Assembly: GCA_938015655.1 (NCBI GenBank)
Contig: CALLPP010000050.1
Span: forward strand, 1 to 34,326
Origin: an uncultured Algisphaera sp.
Lineage (GTDB): Bacteria; Planctomycetota; Phycisphaerae; Phycisphaerales; Phycisphaeraceae
DNA: 34,326 nt
Direction of reading: 5' to 3'
Below the pieces are notes generated by a model. That model did no database searches. It saw nothing but the letters and a program-made list of their open reading frames with translations, and was not told the origin of the DNA. Position numbers and translations under genes: made by a program. Below, piece by piece: positions 7,821 through 16,404 of the stretch (positions are counted from its first letter, which is position 1; each line of letters opens with the position of its first letter).

Positions 7821-9752
7821 TCAGCGATGAAACAGCTTCTCCAGCTCGCGCAGCGAGATCCGCACCGTGGTCGGCCGCCCGTGCGGGCAGCTGCCGGACC
7901 GCTCGACCCGCTCGCGGGTTTCAAGCAGCGCCGCCAGCTCCGCGTCCGTCAGCTGGTCCCCCGCCTTCACCGCGGCCTTGCAGCTCATCATGTCCAGCAC
8001 TTTGTGCAGCGCGGCCTCGCTCTCCAACGCGTCGGCAGCGCCCGAAAGCTCGCCCTCTTCCACCTTACCCAGCAGGCCATCGACGAACGCCGCGGGCTCC
8101 ACCCCGCGGCTCAGCAGCAGCGAGGGGAAGGCGTGAATCCCAATCGCCGCGGGCCCCATCGCGGCCGCCTCGATCCCCAACCGCCCCAACAGCGGAGCCG
8201 CGTCCTCCAACAGGGCCATCCGCGCGGCGTCGGCGCCAATCACTACCGGCATCAGCATCCGCTGACTCTCCAGGTCGCCCGGCCCTCCCGCCGAGTCGCC
8301 CACCTCCCGCCCCAGAATGCGGGCCTGAATCGCCTCGAACATTACCCGCTCGTGCAGCGCGTGCTGGTCGATGATCAACACACCGTCCGGATCCTCCACA
8401 ATCACGTAGCTGTTATGCACCTGCAGCATCCGAGCCGGCGCTGCGGACCCGGGTACGCCCGCCACCCGCGGCGGCGCCCCTCCGCGGGGCGGCCCCTCGC
8501 GCACCAGCAGGCCGTCCGCGGCCATCGCCCGCTTCACCTGGTCGTAGACAAACCCCTTCTGCCCCGACACCACACTCGGTCCCGCCGCACCCCATGCCCG
8601 GGTGTCGCCGCGGGCCGTCACACCGTGCGATGCACCGGCGCTCGGCCCGCCCGCGGGGCCCGCAACCGGTTCACCCGGGCTCGGTCCCAACGCTTGGGCC
8701 GCGGGCGCACCCGCCGGCGTGACATCGCTGGCCAGTAGCCGCTCACGCAGCGGCGCCCGCACCAGCCCGTGCATCATCCGCGGCTCGCGGAAGCGCACTT
8801 CGGCCTTGGTCGGGTGGACGTTCACGTCCACCAGCCGCGGGTCCATCTGGATAAACACCGCCGCCACCGGGTGGCGGTCTCCGGCCATCAGCCCACGGTA
8901 AGCCTCCTTCACCGCGTGGTTCAGGCTGCGGTCCTTCACCGGGCGCCCGTTGATGTAAACGTGCAAAAACTTACTCGTGGCCCGGGCCACGCTCGGCTCA
9001 CCCGCCACCCCCCACACCCGCGGAGGCTCGGCGGCCGGCTCGTCGCCCCCGTCGCCGCCGTCGCCGCCACGCCCTTCAAAAAAAAATTCAATCAGCGCGT
9101 CGTCCAGATCTTTGCCCAGCACCGCCACGCACCGCGCGCGACGCGACTGCCCGGGCGGCAGACTCAGCGTCTTGCGCCCGTTGTGGCTCAGCGTGTAGCC
9201 CACGTCGGGGTTCGCCATCGCCGCACGGTTCACCGTGTCGGCGATCTGCCCGTATTCCGCTGCCCCCGACCGTAAGAACTTGCGCCGCGCCGGCACGTTC
9301 CAGAACAAGTCTTTGACCTCGATTACTGTGCCCGGGGCCATCGCCGCGGGCCGCACGACGGTGCGCTCGTCACCGTTCTGGGTCACCTCGGCCCCGCCTT
9401 CGGCGGCGTGGGTCCGGCTGCTCAGCCGCACCCGGCTCACGCTGGCAATCGATGCCAAAGCCTCGCCGCGAAACCCCAGCGTGTCGATCGCCGCCAGCTC
9501 CCGGGCCGTGGCCAGCTTGCTGGTGGCGTGGGCGGTCAGGGCCAGCTCCAGCTCCCCTTCGGGGATGCCGCAGCCGTCGTCCGCGATACGGATTAGCTTC
9601 GCCCCGCCCTCTTCCACCGTGATACCGATCCGCGTGGCCCCCGCGTCGATACAGTTCTCGATCAGCTCTTTGACCACCGAAGCAGGCCGCTCCACCACCT
9701 CGCCCGCGGCGATTTGATTCACAAGGTGCGGATCAAGGCGAGCGATGGGCAT
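7821..9752 (-). CDS. mutL: DNA mismatch repair protein MutL (endonuclease type)
   Basis: 643 residues from ATG 9752. The N-terminal GHKL ATPase is clear: ELIENCIDAGAT (31-42), DDGCGIPEGE (58-67) and TLGFRGEALASI (91-102). It is followed by the family's NVHPTKAEVRF segment (about 311-321). A Pro/Gly/Ala-rich linker (about 345-440) leads to the C-terminal dimerisation domain. This domain keeps the metal-dependent nicking motifs: DQHALHERVMFE (462-473, the DQHA(X)2E(X)4E motif), SCKAAVKAGD and CPHGRPT near the end. The protein is therefore predicted to nick DNA itself, as in bacteria that lack MutH. It is divergent from rsmA. A possible -10 (TAAACT) lies about 45 bp upstream of the start. Confidence 0.96.
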   Translation of the reverse strand: MPIARLDPHLVNQIAAGEVVERPASVVKELIENCIDAGATRIGITVEEGGAKLIRIADDGCGIPEGELELALTAHATSKLATARELAAIDTLGFRGEALASIASVSRVRLSSRTHAAEGGAEVTQNGDERTVVRPAAMAPGTVIEVKDLFWNVPARRKFLRSGAAEYGQIADTVNRAAMANPDVGYTLSHNGRKTLSLPPGQSRRARCVAVLGKDLDDALIEFFFEGRGGDGGDGGDEPAAEPPRVWGVAGEPSVARATSKFLHVYINGRPVKDRSLNHAVKEAYRGLMAGDRHPVAAVFIQMDPRLVDVNVHPTKAEVRFREPRMMHGLVRAPLRERLLASDVTPAGAPAAQALGPSPGEPVAGPAGGPSAGASHGVTARGDTRAWGAAGPSVVSGQKGFVYDQVKRAMAADGLLVREGPPRGGAPPRVAGVPGSAAPARMLQVHNSYVIVEDPDGVLIIDQHALHERVMFEAIQARILGREVGDSAGGPGDLESQRMLMPVVIGADAARMALLEDAAPLLGRLGIEAAAMGPAAIGIHAFPSLLLSRGVEPAAFVDGLLGKVEEGELSGAADALESEAALHKVLDMMSCKAAVKAGDQLTDAELAALLETRERVERSGSCPHGRPTTVRISLRELEKLFHR

Positions 9753-9833
9753 GGCGCGTGTCGTTTTTGCGGGGTCTGGGGCTCGGGGATCGTCGAGTTT
9801 AGCGGTTCTTTGGGCTCACTCCGGTGACCCGCG

Positions 9834-9945
9834 AGCCGTTAGGCGCTAGCTGCTAGCCGTTAGCAAGAGCGCAAGCGGGTACGCCCTCCCAAAAAAACGC
9901 CAGTCTTTCTCTATCCTTCTTGCTAACGGCTAGCAGCTAACGGCT
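9834..9945. repeat. Long inverted repeat (28-nt arms) between mutL and rsmA
   Basis: The right arm 9918-9945 reverse-complements the left arm 9834-9868 perfectly over 28 nt, except that the left arm carries a 7-nt insertion (GCGCTAG). The loop is about 49 nt. The core word GCTAGCCGTTAGC is itself near-palindromic and the word GCCGTTAG recurs within each arm. It lies in the shared upstream region of two divergent genes, so it is unlikely to be a simple terminator. It looks like a REP/MITE-type mobile palindrome. No coding capacity. Confidence 0.8.
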
Positions 9946-9974
9946 TTCTCCGACCCTTCTACGATGGTCCCCCC

Positions 9975-10808
9975 GTGGCCCAAACCCTCACCGACATCAA
10001 GCAACTGCTGGCCACCCATGGCCTGCACCCCAAGCACAAGTTCGGGCAGAACTACCTGCACGACGGCAACCACATGGCCCGCATCATGGACGCGGCGGCC
10101 ATCGGGCCCGGCGACCGCGTGCTGGAGGTCGGCCCGGGCACCGGCGCCCTCACCGAACGCCTGCTGGACACCGGCGCGTCGGTCGTCGCCGTCGAGGTCG
10201 ACGGCGACTTCGAGACCCTGCTGCGCGACCGCATCGCCCACGCGTGCGGCCCGGACGCACGGTTCGAGCTGCTGATCGCCGACATCCTCGCCGGCAAGCA
10301 CGCCATCGCCCCCGCCGCGATCCACGCGGTCGGCGACGGGCCGTTCAAGCTCATCGCCAACCTGCCTTACCAGATCGCCTCGCCGCTGCTGGCCAACCTG
10401 GTGCAAAACCACCCGAACATGACCGACGCGGTGGTGATGATTCAAAAAGAAGTGGCCGACCGCCTCGCCGCGCCGCCGGGCGGCAAGGCCTACGGCGCGC
10501 TGGGCATCCTGGTGCAAGCCATGTGCGATGTCACCCGCGTGGGTGTGCTGGCCCCGGGCTGCTTCTGGCCCGCGCCCAAAGTAGCCAGCGCCGTGGTCCA
10601 CCTGCGCCGCCGCCCCCAGCCGCTCACCGACAACCCCCAGGCCCTCAGCGCCCTGCTCCAGAAGCTGTTCACCCAGCGGCGCAAGCAGCTGGGCAAAATC
10701 TTGGGCCGCGGCACCCTCCTGCCCGCGGGCGTGGGCCCGGACGCCCGCCCCGAGCAGCTCAGCGTCGAGCAGCTGGCGGAGCTGGCCGCCCTGACCGCCC
10801 CCGGCTGA
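9975..10808 (+). CDS. rsmA: 16S rRNA (adenine(1518)-N6/adenine(1519)-N6)-dimethyltransferase RsmA/KsgA
   Basis: 277 residues. It dimethylates two adjacent adenines in helix 45 of 16S rRNA during late 30S maturation, using S-adenosylmethionine. Visible: HKFGQNYLHD (22-31, the family's FGQ[NH]FL start), SAM motif I VLEVGPGTGALTE (about 49-61), acidic VVAVEVDGDF and catalytic NLPYQIASPLL (about 129-139). The C-terminal half has the KLFTQRRKQL helix typical of the family. The start is a GTG; the nearby ATG at 9964 is in another frame. A TACGAT box at 9960-9965 ends 9 nt before the GTG, which suggests a very short or absent leader. Confidence 0.95.
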   Translation: MAQTLTDIKQLLATHGLHPKHKFGQNYLHDGNHMARIMDAAAIGPGDRVLEVGPGTGALTERLLDTGASVVAVEVDGDFETLLRDRIAHACGPDARFELLIADILAGKHAIAPAAIHAVGDGPFKLIANLPYQIASPLLANLVQNHPNMTDAVVMIQKEVADRLAAPPGGKAYGALGILVQAMCDVTRVGVLAPGCFWPAPKVASAVVHLRRRPQPLTDNPQALSALLQKLFTQRRKQLGKILGRGTLLPAGVGPDARPEQLSVEQLAELAALTAPG

Positions 10809-10908
10809 TCCAGCCGGCTTACCTCCGCCGCCCCCCCTGCCGCGTGACTCTGCACCGCTCCCCCGCCGCCTAAGATCTCCGCTCCCGCCACCGCTCCCCG
10901 AGCCCCCC

Positions 10909-11649
10909 ATGTCGCAGCCCGAACCCCAGTCAAAAATTCTTGTGGCCGTCCCGGTCTACAACGAGCAAAAATACATCCAGAACGTCATCGCCAAGATCGC
11001 TGAATACGCGCCCAACGACGTGCTGGTGGTCGATGACGGCTCCACCGACTACACCCCCATGCTGCTAGCCATGCAGCCGGTCGACGTGGTCCGCCATAAA
11101 ACCAACCTGGGCTACGGCCGCGGCATCCGCGACGCATTTCGCTGGGCTCAGACCTACGGCTACGAGTGGCTCATCACCATGGATTGCGACGAGCAGCACG
11201 AGCCCGAAGCACTGCCCGAATTCGCCGCCGCCATCGCCGCCGACGACGCGGATGTCATCAGCGGCAGCCGCTACCTAGTCGAAACCCCCGGCGTGCCCGC
11301 CCCGCCACCGGACCGCCGCAAGATCAACCACACCATCACCGGCTGGGTCAACGAGAAACTGGGCCTGAACATCACCGACGCCTTCTGCGGATTCAAGGCC
11401 TACCGCGTCAGTAAGCTAGACGACCTGAACCTCTGCGTGGACGGCTACGCCATTCCTCTGCAAGCGTGGGTGCAGCACGCCGCGCACGGCCATCGGGTGA
11501 AAGAAGTGCCCATCAAGCTGATCTACAACGACCCCAACCGCAGCTTCGGCGGCCCGCTGGACGACGCGGTCGAACGGTTGAAACACTACAAAGAGGTGTT
11601 CGACGCCGAGATGACTAAGCACCCCAGCGGTTTCACGGTGCAGAACTAA
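10909..11649 (+). CDS. Family 2 glycosyltransferase, DPM1/polyprenyl-phosphate glycosyltransferase type
   Basis: 246 residues. GT-A fold signatures: VAVPVYNEQKYI near the N-terminus, VLVVDDGSTDYT (the nucleotide-binding DDGS) and WLITMDCDEQHEP (DxD-like metal site). FCGFKAYR and KEVPIKLIYNDPNRSFGG then match the dolichyl-phosphate-mannose synthase branch. It has no C-terminal membrane segments, so it is probably a soluble or peripheral enzyme that moves a sugar from a nucleotide donor to polyprenyl phosphate. Such products feed GT-C enzymes like the one at 20619-22031, although that link is inference. Only 3 nt separate its stop from the next ATG. Confidence 0.88.
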   Translation: MSQPEPQSKILVAVPVYNEQKYIQNVIAKIAEYAPNDVLVVDDGSTDYTPMLLAMQPVDVVRHKTNLGYGRGIRDAFRWAQTYGYEWLITMDCDEQHEPEALPEFAAAIAADDADVISGSRYLVETPGVPAPPPDRRKINHTITGWVNEKLGLNITDAFCGFKAYRVSKLDDLNLCVDGYAIPLQAWVQHAAHGHRVKEVPIKLIYNDPNRSFGGPLDDAVERLKHYKEVFDAEMTKHPSGFTVQN

Positions 11650-11652
11650 TAC

Positions 11653-12174
11653 ATGTGCGCAACGCCCCGCCGCTGGTGGAACGGGTGGATCGCAGGCGCG
11701 GGCGCCGGCGGGATCTTCGTCGCCGGGTTTTTCCTGGTGATGGATGCTCTGTCCGATGGCCGCCGCCCGGCCCCGCCCACGGATCCGTGGCCACCGGGTC
11801 CGATCCACCCCGTCTCGGTCTACCGCCTACTCGGATCGCCCGACGAACTAGACGGCCACCGGGTCCGAATCATCGCCTATTTCGTGCGAGAATTTGAAGG
11901 CACGGGACTTTTCGCAACATCTGAAGACGCCGACCGAGGGATTGCCGCGAACGGGATCGCCCTTGGTAGTTTTCGCCGCACCCTAAACGGCGGCCAACGC
12001 GACCACGACGTGCCCGATCGTGGTTACGTCATCGCCAAGGGGCGCTTCACCGCCGGGCCCGGAGGCCACCGGGGCATGTGGAGCGGCACCCTCGAAGACA
12101 TCAACCGTTTCGCCTCATGGGGATGGCCTCCTCAGCAAGCCACCGCCCCAGACCACCCCGCCAACATTGACTGA
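11653..12174 (+). CDS. Small membrane-anchored protein, possible OB-fold domain, function unknown
   Basis: 173 residues. One N-terminal hydrophobic segment (about 12-32, GWIAGAGAGGIFVAGFFLVM) is followed by a Pro-rich linker and a soluble domain. The soluble part reads YRLLGSPDELDGHRVRIIAYFV, then FEGTGLFATSEDADRG, IALGSF and GYVIAKGRF. This pattern ('lL..P..ldG..V.i.Gy...e.eg..Ly.s.eda') is seen in bacterial hypothetical proteins with OB-like beta barrels. I recognise the pattern, not a named family. Start 3 nt after the GT2 stop; the end overlaps the proposed TTG start of the next gene by 8 nt, so all three are likely co-translated. Confidence 0.65.
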   Translation: MCATPRRWWNGWIAGAGAGGIFVAGFFLVMDALSDGRRPAPPTDPWPPGPIHPVSVYRLLGSPDELDGHRVRIIAYFVREFEGTGLFATSEDADRGIAANGIALGSFRRTLNGGQRDHDVPDRGYVIAKGRFTAGPGGHRGMWSGTLEDINRFASWGWPPQQATAPDHPANID

Positions 12175-13507
12175 GTCGACCTCCCCCGAGACCGATGTTA
12201 CCGCCAGCACGGACCGATACCGCTGCACCCCGGCCATACCTAAGTGGCCCGCGCTCGCCGCGGGCCGCGCGGTCTGGACCGGCCACCAACCGCGCTTCTG
12301 GCACCCGGGCATCCTCGCCAAGTACCTCGCCGCTGATCAGGCCCTGACCGCCGCCGGCGACCGCGACACCCCGCTACACCACCTAGTCGTCGATCAGGAC
12401 GTGCAAAACCCCCTGGCCCTCGACGTGCCCACCCTGCAGGCCGACGCCCTGGGCTTCGGCCGAGTGCGTCTGGGCCCGGTCCGCGTCGATGTGCCCACCG
12501 GCCGCCAACCCGCGGTCGCTGCCGCACTGCCCCCCCTGCCCCCGGGCACCGATCCGCGTGCGGCCCGCGGCCTGCAGCTCATCACCCACGCCCTGCAACG
12601 CCACGCCGATCAGCCCACCCTTGCCTGGCAGGTCACCCACGCGCTGCACGAGCTACTTACCCCGCACCTGGGCCGCAAACTCCGCGCCCACCCCGCCACC
12701 GATTTTGCGCAAGCCCCGTGGTTCAACGACGAAATTGACCGCTTGCTGCACGACGCAGAACGCTGCGTAGCGTTCTACAACCACGCCGTCGCGCAGCATC
12801 CCGACGCCGGCATCGCGCCCCTCCGGCGCGAGCCCTTCCGGGTCGAACTGCCCCTGTGGCACCTGTCCTGGAACGCGCCGCGGCAGCGGGTCTATGCCGA
12901 CCTGGCCGACACCCGGCCTCTGCTCACCGTTGAGGACGGCACCCCGATCTCAGACGCGCAACAACTGGCCCCGCGCGCGCTCATGATGACCGCGTGGCTC
13001 CGCCGCCCCGGCGGCATTCACCCCGAATGCGGACTGTTTGTTCACGGCACCGGCGGGGGGCGCTACGAGCGCATCACCGACGCCTGGTGGACCACCTGGC
13101 GGGGCGAATCCCTCACCCCCATCGCCGTGGCCACCGCCGACCAGCGTCTGCGTTTCGACGCCCCGGTGCACACGTCCACAGACCATCAGCGTGCCGTCTG
13201 GTTTGCCCACCATCTGCCGCACAACCCCGAAGGGGCCCTGGCCCTCCACCCGCCCGCGGCCGACACACGGGCACAAGCACTGATTCAAGAGAAGAACGCC
13301 TTGCTCGCGTCGATGCACCAAGACCGCCACAAACCACGTCGTCGCAAGGCGTTTCACCGCATCAAGCAGATCAATAAAACGCTCTGCGCCCAGGCCCCAC
13401 AGGCCTTACAAAACGCGCAGGCTCACGTCGATCGCACCCGGCAGGGACTGGTTAACGCCACCGTCGCGGGGCGGCGCAACTGGCCGTTTGTCTACCACAC
13501 CGCCTGA
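12167..13507 (+). CDS. Uncharacterised protein with weak BshC-like resemblance
   Basis: About 446 residues if the TTG at 12167 is the start. The track start (12020) would overlap the previous gene by 155 nt, and no ATG or GTG lies between the TTG and the conserved-looking region. Near the N-terminus WTGHQPRFWHPGILAKYLAA then HHLVVDQDVQNP resembles the 'TGQQ..lftGPLy.iYKa' and following 'DHD' segment of BshC, the putative cysteine-adding enzyme of bacillithiol synthesis. The C-terminal ~80 residues are charged and probably coiled-coil (ALIQEKNALLASMHQDRHK..), as in BshC. No bshA or bshB partner is visible in the window. The resemblance is by eye only, so the function should be treated as unknown. 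Confidence 0.6.
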   Translation: MTESTSPETDVTASTDRYRCTPAIPKWPALAAGRAVWTGHQPRFWHPGILAKYLAADQALTAAGDRDTPLHHLVVDQDVQNPLALDVPTLQADALGFGRVRLGPVRVDVPTGRQPAVAAALPPLPPGTDPRAARGLQLITHALQRHADQPTLAWQVTHALHELLTPHLGRKLRAHPATDFAQAPWFNDEIDRLLHDAERCVAFYNHAVAQHPDAGIAPLRREPFRVELPLWHLSWNAPRQRVYADLADTRPLLTVEDGTPISDAQQLAPRALMMTAWLRRPGGIHPECGLFVHGTGGGRYERITDAWWTTWRGESLTPIAVATADQRLRFDAPVHTSTDHQRAVWFAHHLPHNPEGALALHPPAADTRAQALIQEKNALLASMHQDRHKPRRRKAFHRIKQINKTLCAQAPQALQNAQAHVDRTRQGLVNATVAGRRNWPFVYHTA

Positions 13508-13684
13508 ACGCGCGGCCGCCAACCCACGAGCCCCGAGCGCCCACGGCTCCCCCAGACCAGCCAGCCGCCCCCCCAGCCGACACGCGCCGGTTCCCACCGG
13601 CCCGTTCACGCCGCTGCGCGGGAAAACTCCGCCCCCGAGTTCGCCGATGTAACTATCCCAGGTAATCCCTGACCCCGCCAAGCC

Positions 13685-14686
13685 ATGTCCCTATCTTTTA
13701 CTCACCGCCTGGCCTCACCTTGCGACGTACCCGCGTCTACGCGCGAGGCCCTCAAAGCCCAACAAGCAAGCGGACCCGATGCAACTCCGCGCTGCGAACG
13801 GTGCGGCTGGCGCACCACCCTCGACCACGTCCCCCTGTTCCACTATTGCTTCTGTCCCCGCTGCGGCCAGGGCTTCGCCGCAACGCAAGGTGAAGGCCGC
13901 TACCGTTTCGAAGGCGTACTAAGCGACGGCCCGGACACCCGCCTGTTCCTGGCCACCGACACGCGGCTGGACCGCGCCGTCAGCGTGCTTTACTACAAGC
14001 CCTCGGAGCCAGGCGCCCCCCAGTTGGCTGTTCCGCCGGACCTGCGGGCCAAGCACGAGGCGCTCACCCTGGCCAAGCTCGTACACCCCGGCATCGCTCG
14101 CATCCACCTCATCGAAGAAGCCCAGTGCCGACCAGCCCTGGTCGTCGAGTCGCTGCTGGGCACCCTAGCCCAACCCATCGCTTTCGGCATGACCGCCCAC
14201 ATTCAAGCAGCCCTCACCCTGCTCTGGCGCCTGGCCGACGCGCTACGTTTCGCCGCCGAATCCGGCCACTGCCACCACCGTTTGTTACCTGATCACATCG
14301 GTCTGACCCCCGACCACCAGCCCAAGCTGCTGGGTTTTGGCCACCAGCGCCCCGCTAATTTTATGCCCGGCCTGCGCCCGGTCGAGGCGGCATTCCTAGC
14401 TCCCGAAATCCGCGTCCTTCACCCCGACGCCGACGAACGAGCAGACATCTTTAGTCTCGGGATCCTCGCCTACGCCATCCTTGCCGGCCGCTACCCCGTG
14501 GTGCCACGGCGGCGTGGATCCGTGTCCCCGATCACCAAGTTTCGTCCCGACGTTCCCCCCGCGTTTGCCGCATTGCTACGCTCGATGATCTCCCACCAGG
14601 CCGCTGACCGACCTGCGGGTTACGCCGAGCTTCTGCAACAACTGCAAGCCATCAGCCCCGCGCCGCTGGTCAACGCGGCGGCTTAG
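13685..14686 (+). CDS. Zinc-ribbon pseudokinase (Ser/Thr kinase fold, catalytic residues lost)
   Basis: 333 residues. An N-terminal zinc ribbon (CERC at 37-40, CPRC at 57-60) precedes a protein-kinase-like domain (about 72-325). Fold landmarks survive: a beta-hairpin RYRFEGVLSDGPDTRLFLATD in place of the Gly loop, AVSVLYYKP at the usual Lys strand, AFLAPEIR (the APE motif) and ADIFSLGILAYAILAGRYP (helix F). The catalytic motifs do not: HRDLKPEN is replaced by HHRLLPDH (197-204), so the catalytic Asp, Lys and Asn become Arg, Leu and His, and DFG is GFG (217-219). It is therefore predicted to be inactive as a phosphotransferase and to act as a scaffold or sensor. No membrane segment. It lies 177 bp after the BshC-like gene on the same strand. 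Confidence 0.82.
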   Translation: MSLSFTHRLASPCDVPASTREALKAQQASGPDATPRCERCGWRTTLDHVPLFHYCFCPRCGQGFAATQGEGRYRFEGVLSDGPDTRLFLATDTRLDRAVSVLYYKPSEPGAPQLAVPPDLRAKHEALTLAKLVHPGIARIHLIEEAQCRPALVVESLLGTLAQPIAFGMTAHIQAALTLLWRLADALRFAAESGHCHHRLLPDHIGLTPDHQPKLLGFGHQRPANFMPGLRPVEAAFLAPEIRVLHPDADERADIFSLGILAYAILAGRYPVVPRRRGSVSPITKFRPDVPPAFAALLRSMISHQAADRPAGYAELLQQLQAISPAPLVNAAA

Positions 14687-14703
14687 AGCACCGCGGCCGC
14701 ACA

Positions 14704-15535
14704 CTACCTCCTGGTCACCGCGGGGCCCGCGGGCAGGACCGGCACCCAGTCCGCGGGTAGCTGAGCCTTCAGCCGGTCGCGGAAGTTCTCAAGCATCTGG
14801 GCGTGCGCCGCATCGGTGGCAAGGCTGGCCCACTCCTACGGATCGCGGCGGTGGTCGTAAAGCTCCTCACCCTCGTCGCGATAGCAGATATAGCGAAGTT
14901 CCCGGGCGCGCAGCCACCAGTTGCGTTGGTCCGGTCGTTTTTTTCACCCGCCCTCGGAATACAAAAAACTCAGCGAAGCGTCCGGGCCGTCCCAGGCTCC
15001 GCCCTCCGGGTCTTCGAGTAGCAGCACAAAAGTAAAACCACCCAACGGCAGGCCCGCATCGGTCCGCCAGGTACCGCCTTCCAGCCCGCACCAATCGACC
15101 AGCCTCGCGAACAGGTCGAGCGGCGACACCGGCGCCCGAGCCACCGACCCGCCGGGGGTCACCCCGGGCGCCCGCACCACCAGCGGCACCCGCGTGCGCT
15201 CCTCCCACAAGATCAGTTTGTTAAAGATGCTACTTCTCGCCCAGGTGCAGCCATGGTCGCGGGCAAACACCACCACCGTATCGTCGCGGTAGGGGCGGCG
15301 CTCCAAGGCATCCAAGACCTGCTCCACGTTTTCGTTCATGGCAGCCACACTGGCCAAGTAGGCATAAACGAACCGCTTCAACCCCTCACCGAGCGTGGGG
15401 TACGACTTCGCCAGATAGTCGTAATAAAACTTGTACCGGCGCTTGCCCAACGGAAAAACCGTCGGGCAGCCCGTGTTATTCATGTCGTCGAACCAAAATC
15501 AAAAACACGTTGGGGCCTCGCCCGCAGCGGCGGCA
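14704..15535 (-). pseudogene. Decayed sulfatase (alkaline phosphatase superfamily)
   Basis: Remnant of a type I (iduronate-2-sulfatase-like) sulfatase. The upstream piece GPNVFLILV should continue into DDMNNTGCP but is out of frame by a small indel near 15485-15490. The ORF 14944-15483 then jumps straight to the C-terminal half (KFYYDYLAKSYPTLGEGLKR.., FARDHGCTWARSSIFNKLILWEE, TRVPLVVRAPGV). The central segment with the CxPSR site that becomes formylglycine is therefore missing. After 14944 the frame shifts again into RARELRYICYRDEGEELYDH and RRDP, then hits an in-frame TAG (14842-14844) before EWASL. Several independent lesions including an internal deletion show it is non-functional. It lies about 100 bp downstream of the polysaccharide cluster. 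Confidence 0.82.
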
Positions 15536-15639
15536 GCCACGCGGAGCGTGCCCAAAATCGGTCACGCCTCAAAAAAGTAAAATCAAATCTCCGGGGACAC
15601 CGAGTGGAGCAGAGCCTACCCTCGCGGGACCACGGCCTT

Positions 15640-16404
15640 TCAGTACGCGCCGCGCCGGGACCACACGGCCCCAAAGGTCTTGAGCAAGATCAGCACGTCG
15701 CCCCGGAACGTGCGTCCGCGCACGTAAGCCTTGTCCAAGGTTTTTCGCCGTTCGTAAGGTAGATCGTTACGGCCGTTGACCTGCCACGGCCCGGTCAGCC
15801 CTGGCCGCACGCGGACGTACAACGAAAACGCCTCGCCGTACCGAGCCCGTTCCACCACCGGCACCGGCCGCGGCCCCACCAGCGCCATATCACCCTTCAA
15901 CACGTTGATCAGCTGCGGCAACTCGTCCAAACTCAGCCGCCGCAGCACCCGCCCCACCCGGGTAATTCGCGGGTCCTCGCGCAGCTTATGCAGCCGGTCC
16001 CACTCGGCGGTGCGCAGCGAGCACGCCGCCAGGTGCCCGGCCAGGGCCGCATCGGCGTGATGGTGCATGCTGCGGAATTTCAATAGCCGGAACACCCGCC
16101 CGTGCCGGCCAAACCGCGGCTGCACAAACAGGGCCGCGCCGGGTGAATCCAGCCGGACCGCCGCGGCAATCAGCACCAGCAGCGGAAGCCAAAGCGGCGC
16201 CGACGTCAACACCAACGTGACATCAATCACCCGCTTGCTCCACGGGGTCGCCCGCGGCAGCGGGTCGCCTGCCCCCCGCCGGACCACCAGCCCGCGGTCC
16301 AGCGTCCCGCGCAGCACATCAGGACGCACCACCACAGCGCCAGACGGTGACCGTTTAGGATCTGTCCCGAAAGTGCCTTCTGTTGAAGAGACGTTGGGCC
16401 TCAT
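15640..16404 (-). CDS. Initiating sugar-phosphate transferase (WcaJ/RfbP-type bacterial sugar transferase)
   Basis: 254 residues from ATG 16404, whose first base overlaps the TGA of the upstream GT4 gene (ATGA). This enzyme class moves a sugar-1-phosphate from UDP-sugar to undecaprenyl phosphate, the first membrane step of polysaccharide repeat synthesis. Seen: KRVIDVTLVLTSAPLWLPLL (membrane segment, about 57-83), FVQPRFGRHGRVFRLLKFRSM (about 92-113), RLSLDELPQLINVLKGDMALVGPRP (about 156-180) with the catalytic Asp-Glu, and RPGLTGPWQVNGRNDL (about 200-215). This is the short, single-anchor form without the N-terminal multi-pass domain of WcaJ. It is the last intact gene of the cluster. Confidence 0.93.
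   Translation of the reverse strand: MRPNVSSTEGTFGTDPKRSPSGAVVVRPDVLRGTLDRGLVVRRGAGDPLPRATPWSKRVIDVTLVLTSAPLWLPLLVLIAAAVRLDSPGAALFVQPRFGRHGRVFRLLKFRSMHHHADAALAGHLAACSLRTAEWDRLHKLREDPRITRVGRVLRRLSLDELPQLINVLKGDMALVGPRPVPVVERARYGEAFSLYVRVRPGLTGPWQVNGRNDLPYERRKTLDKAYVRGRTFRGDVLILLKTFGAVWSRRGAY

Noticed and set aside
8769-9275. Plus-strand ORFs over mutL
   Set aside because: They lie antisense to the conserved MutL ATPase and C-terminal domains and show no motifs of their own.
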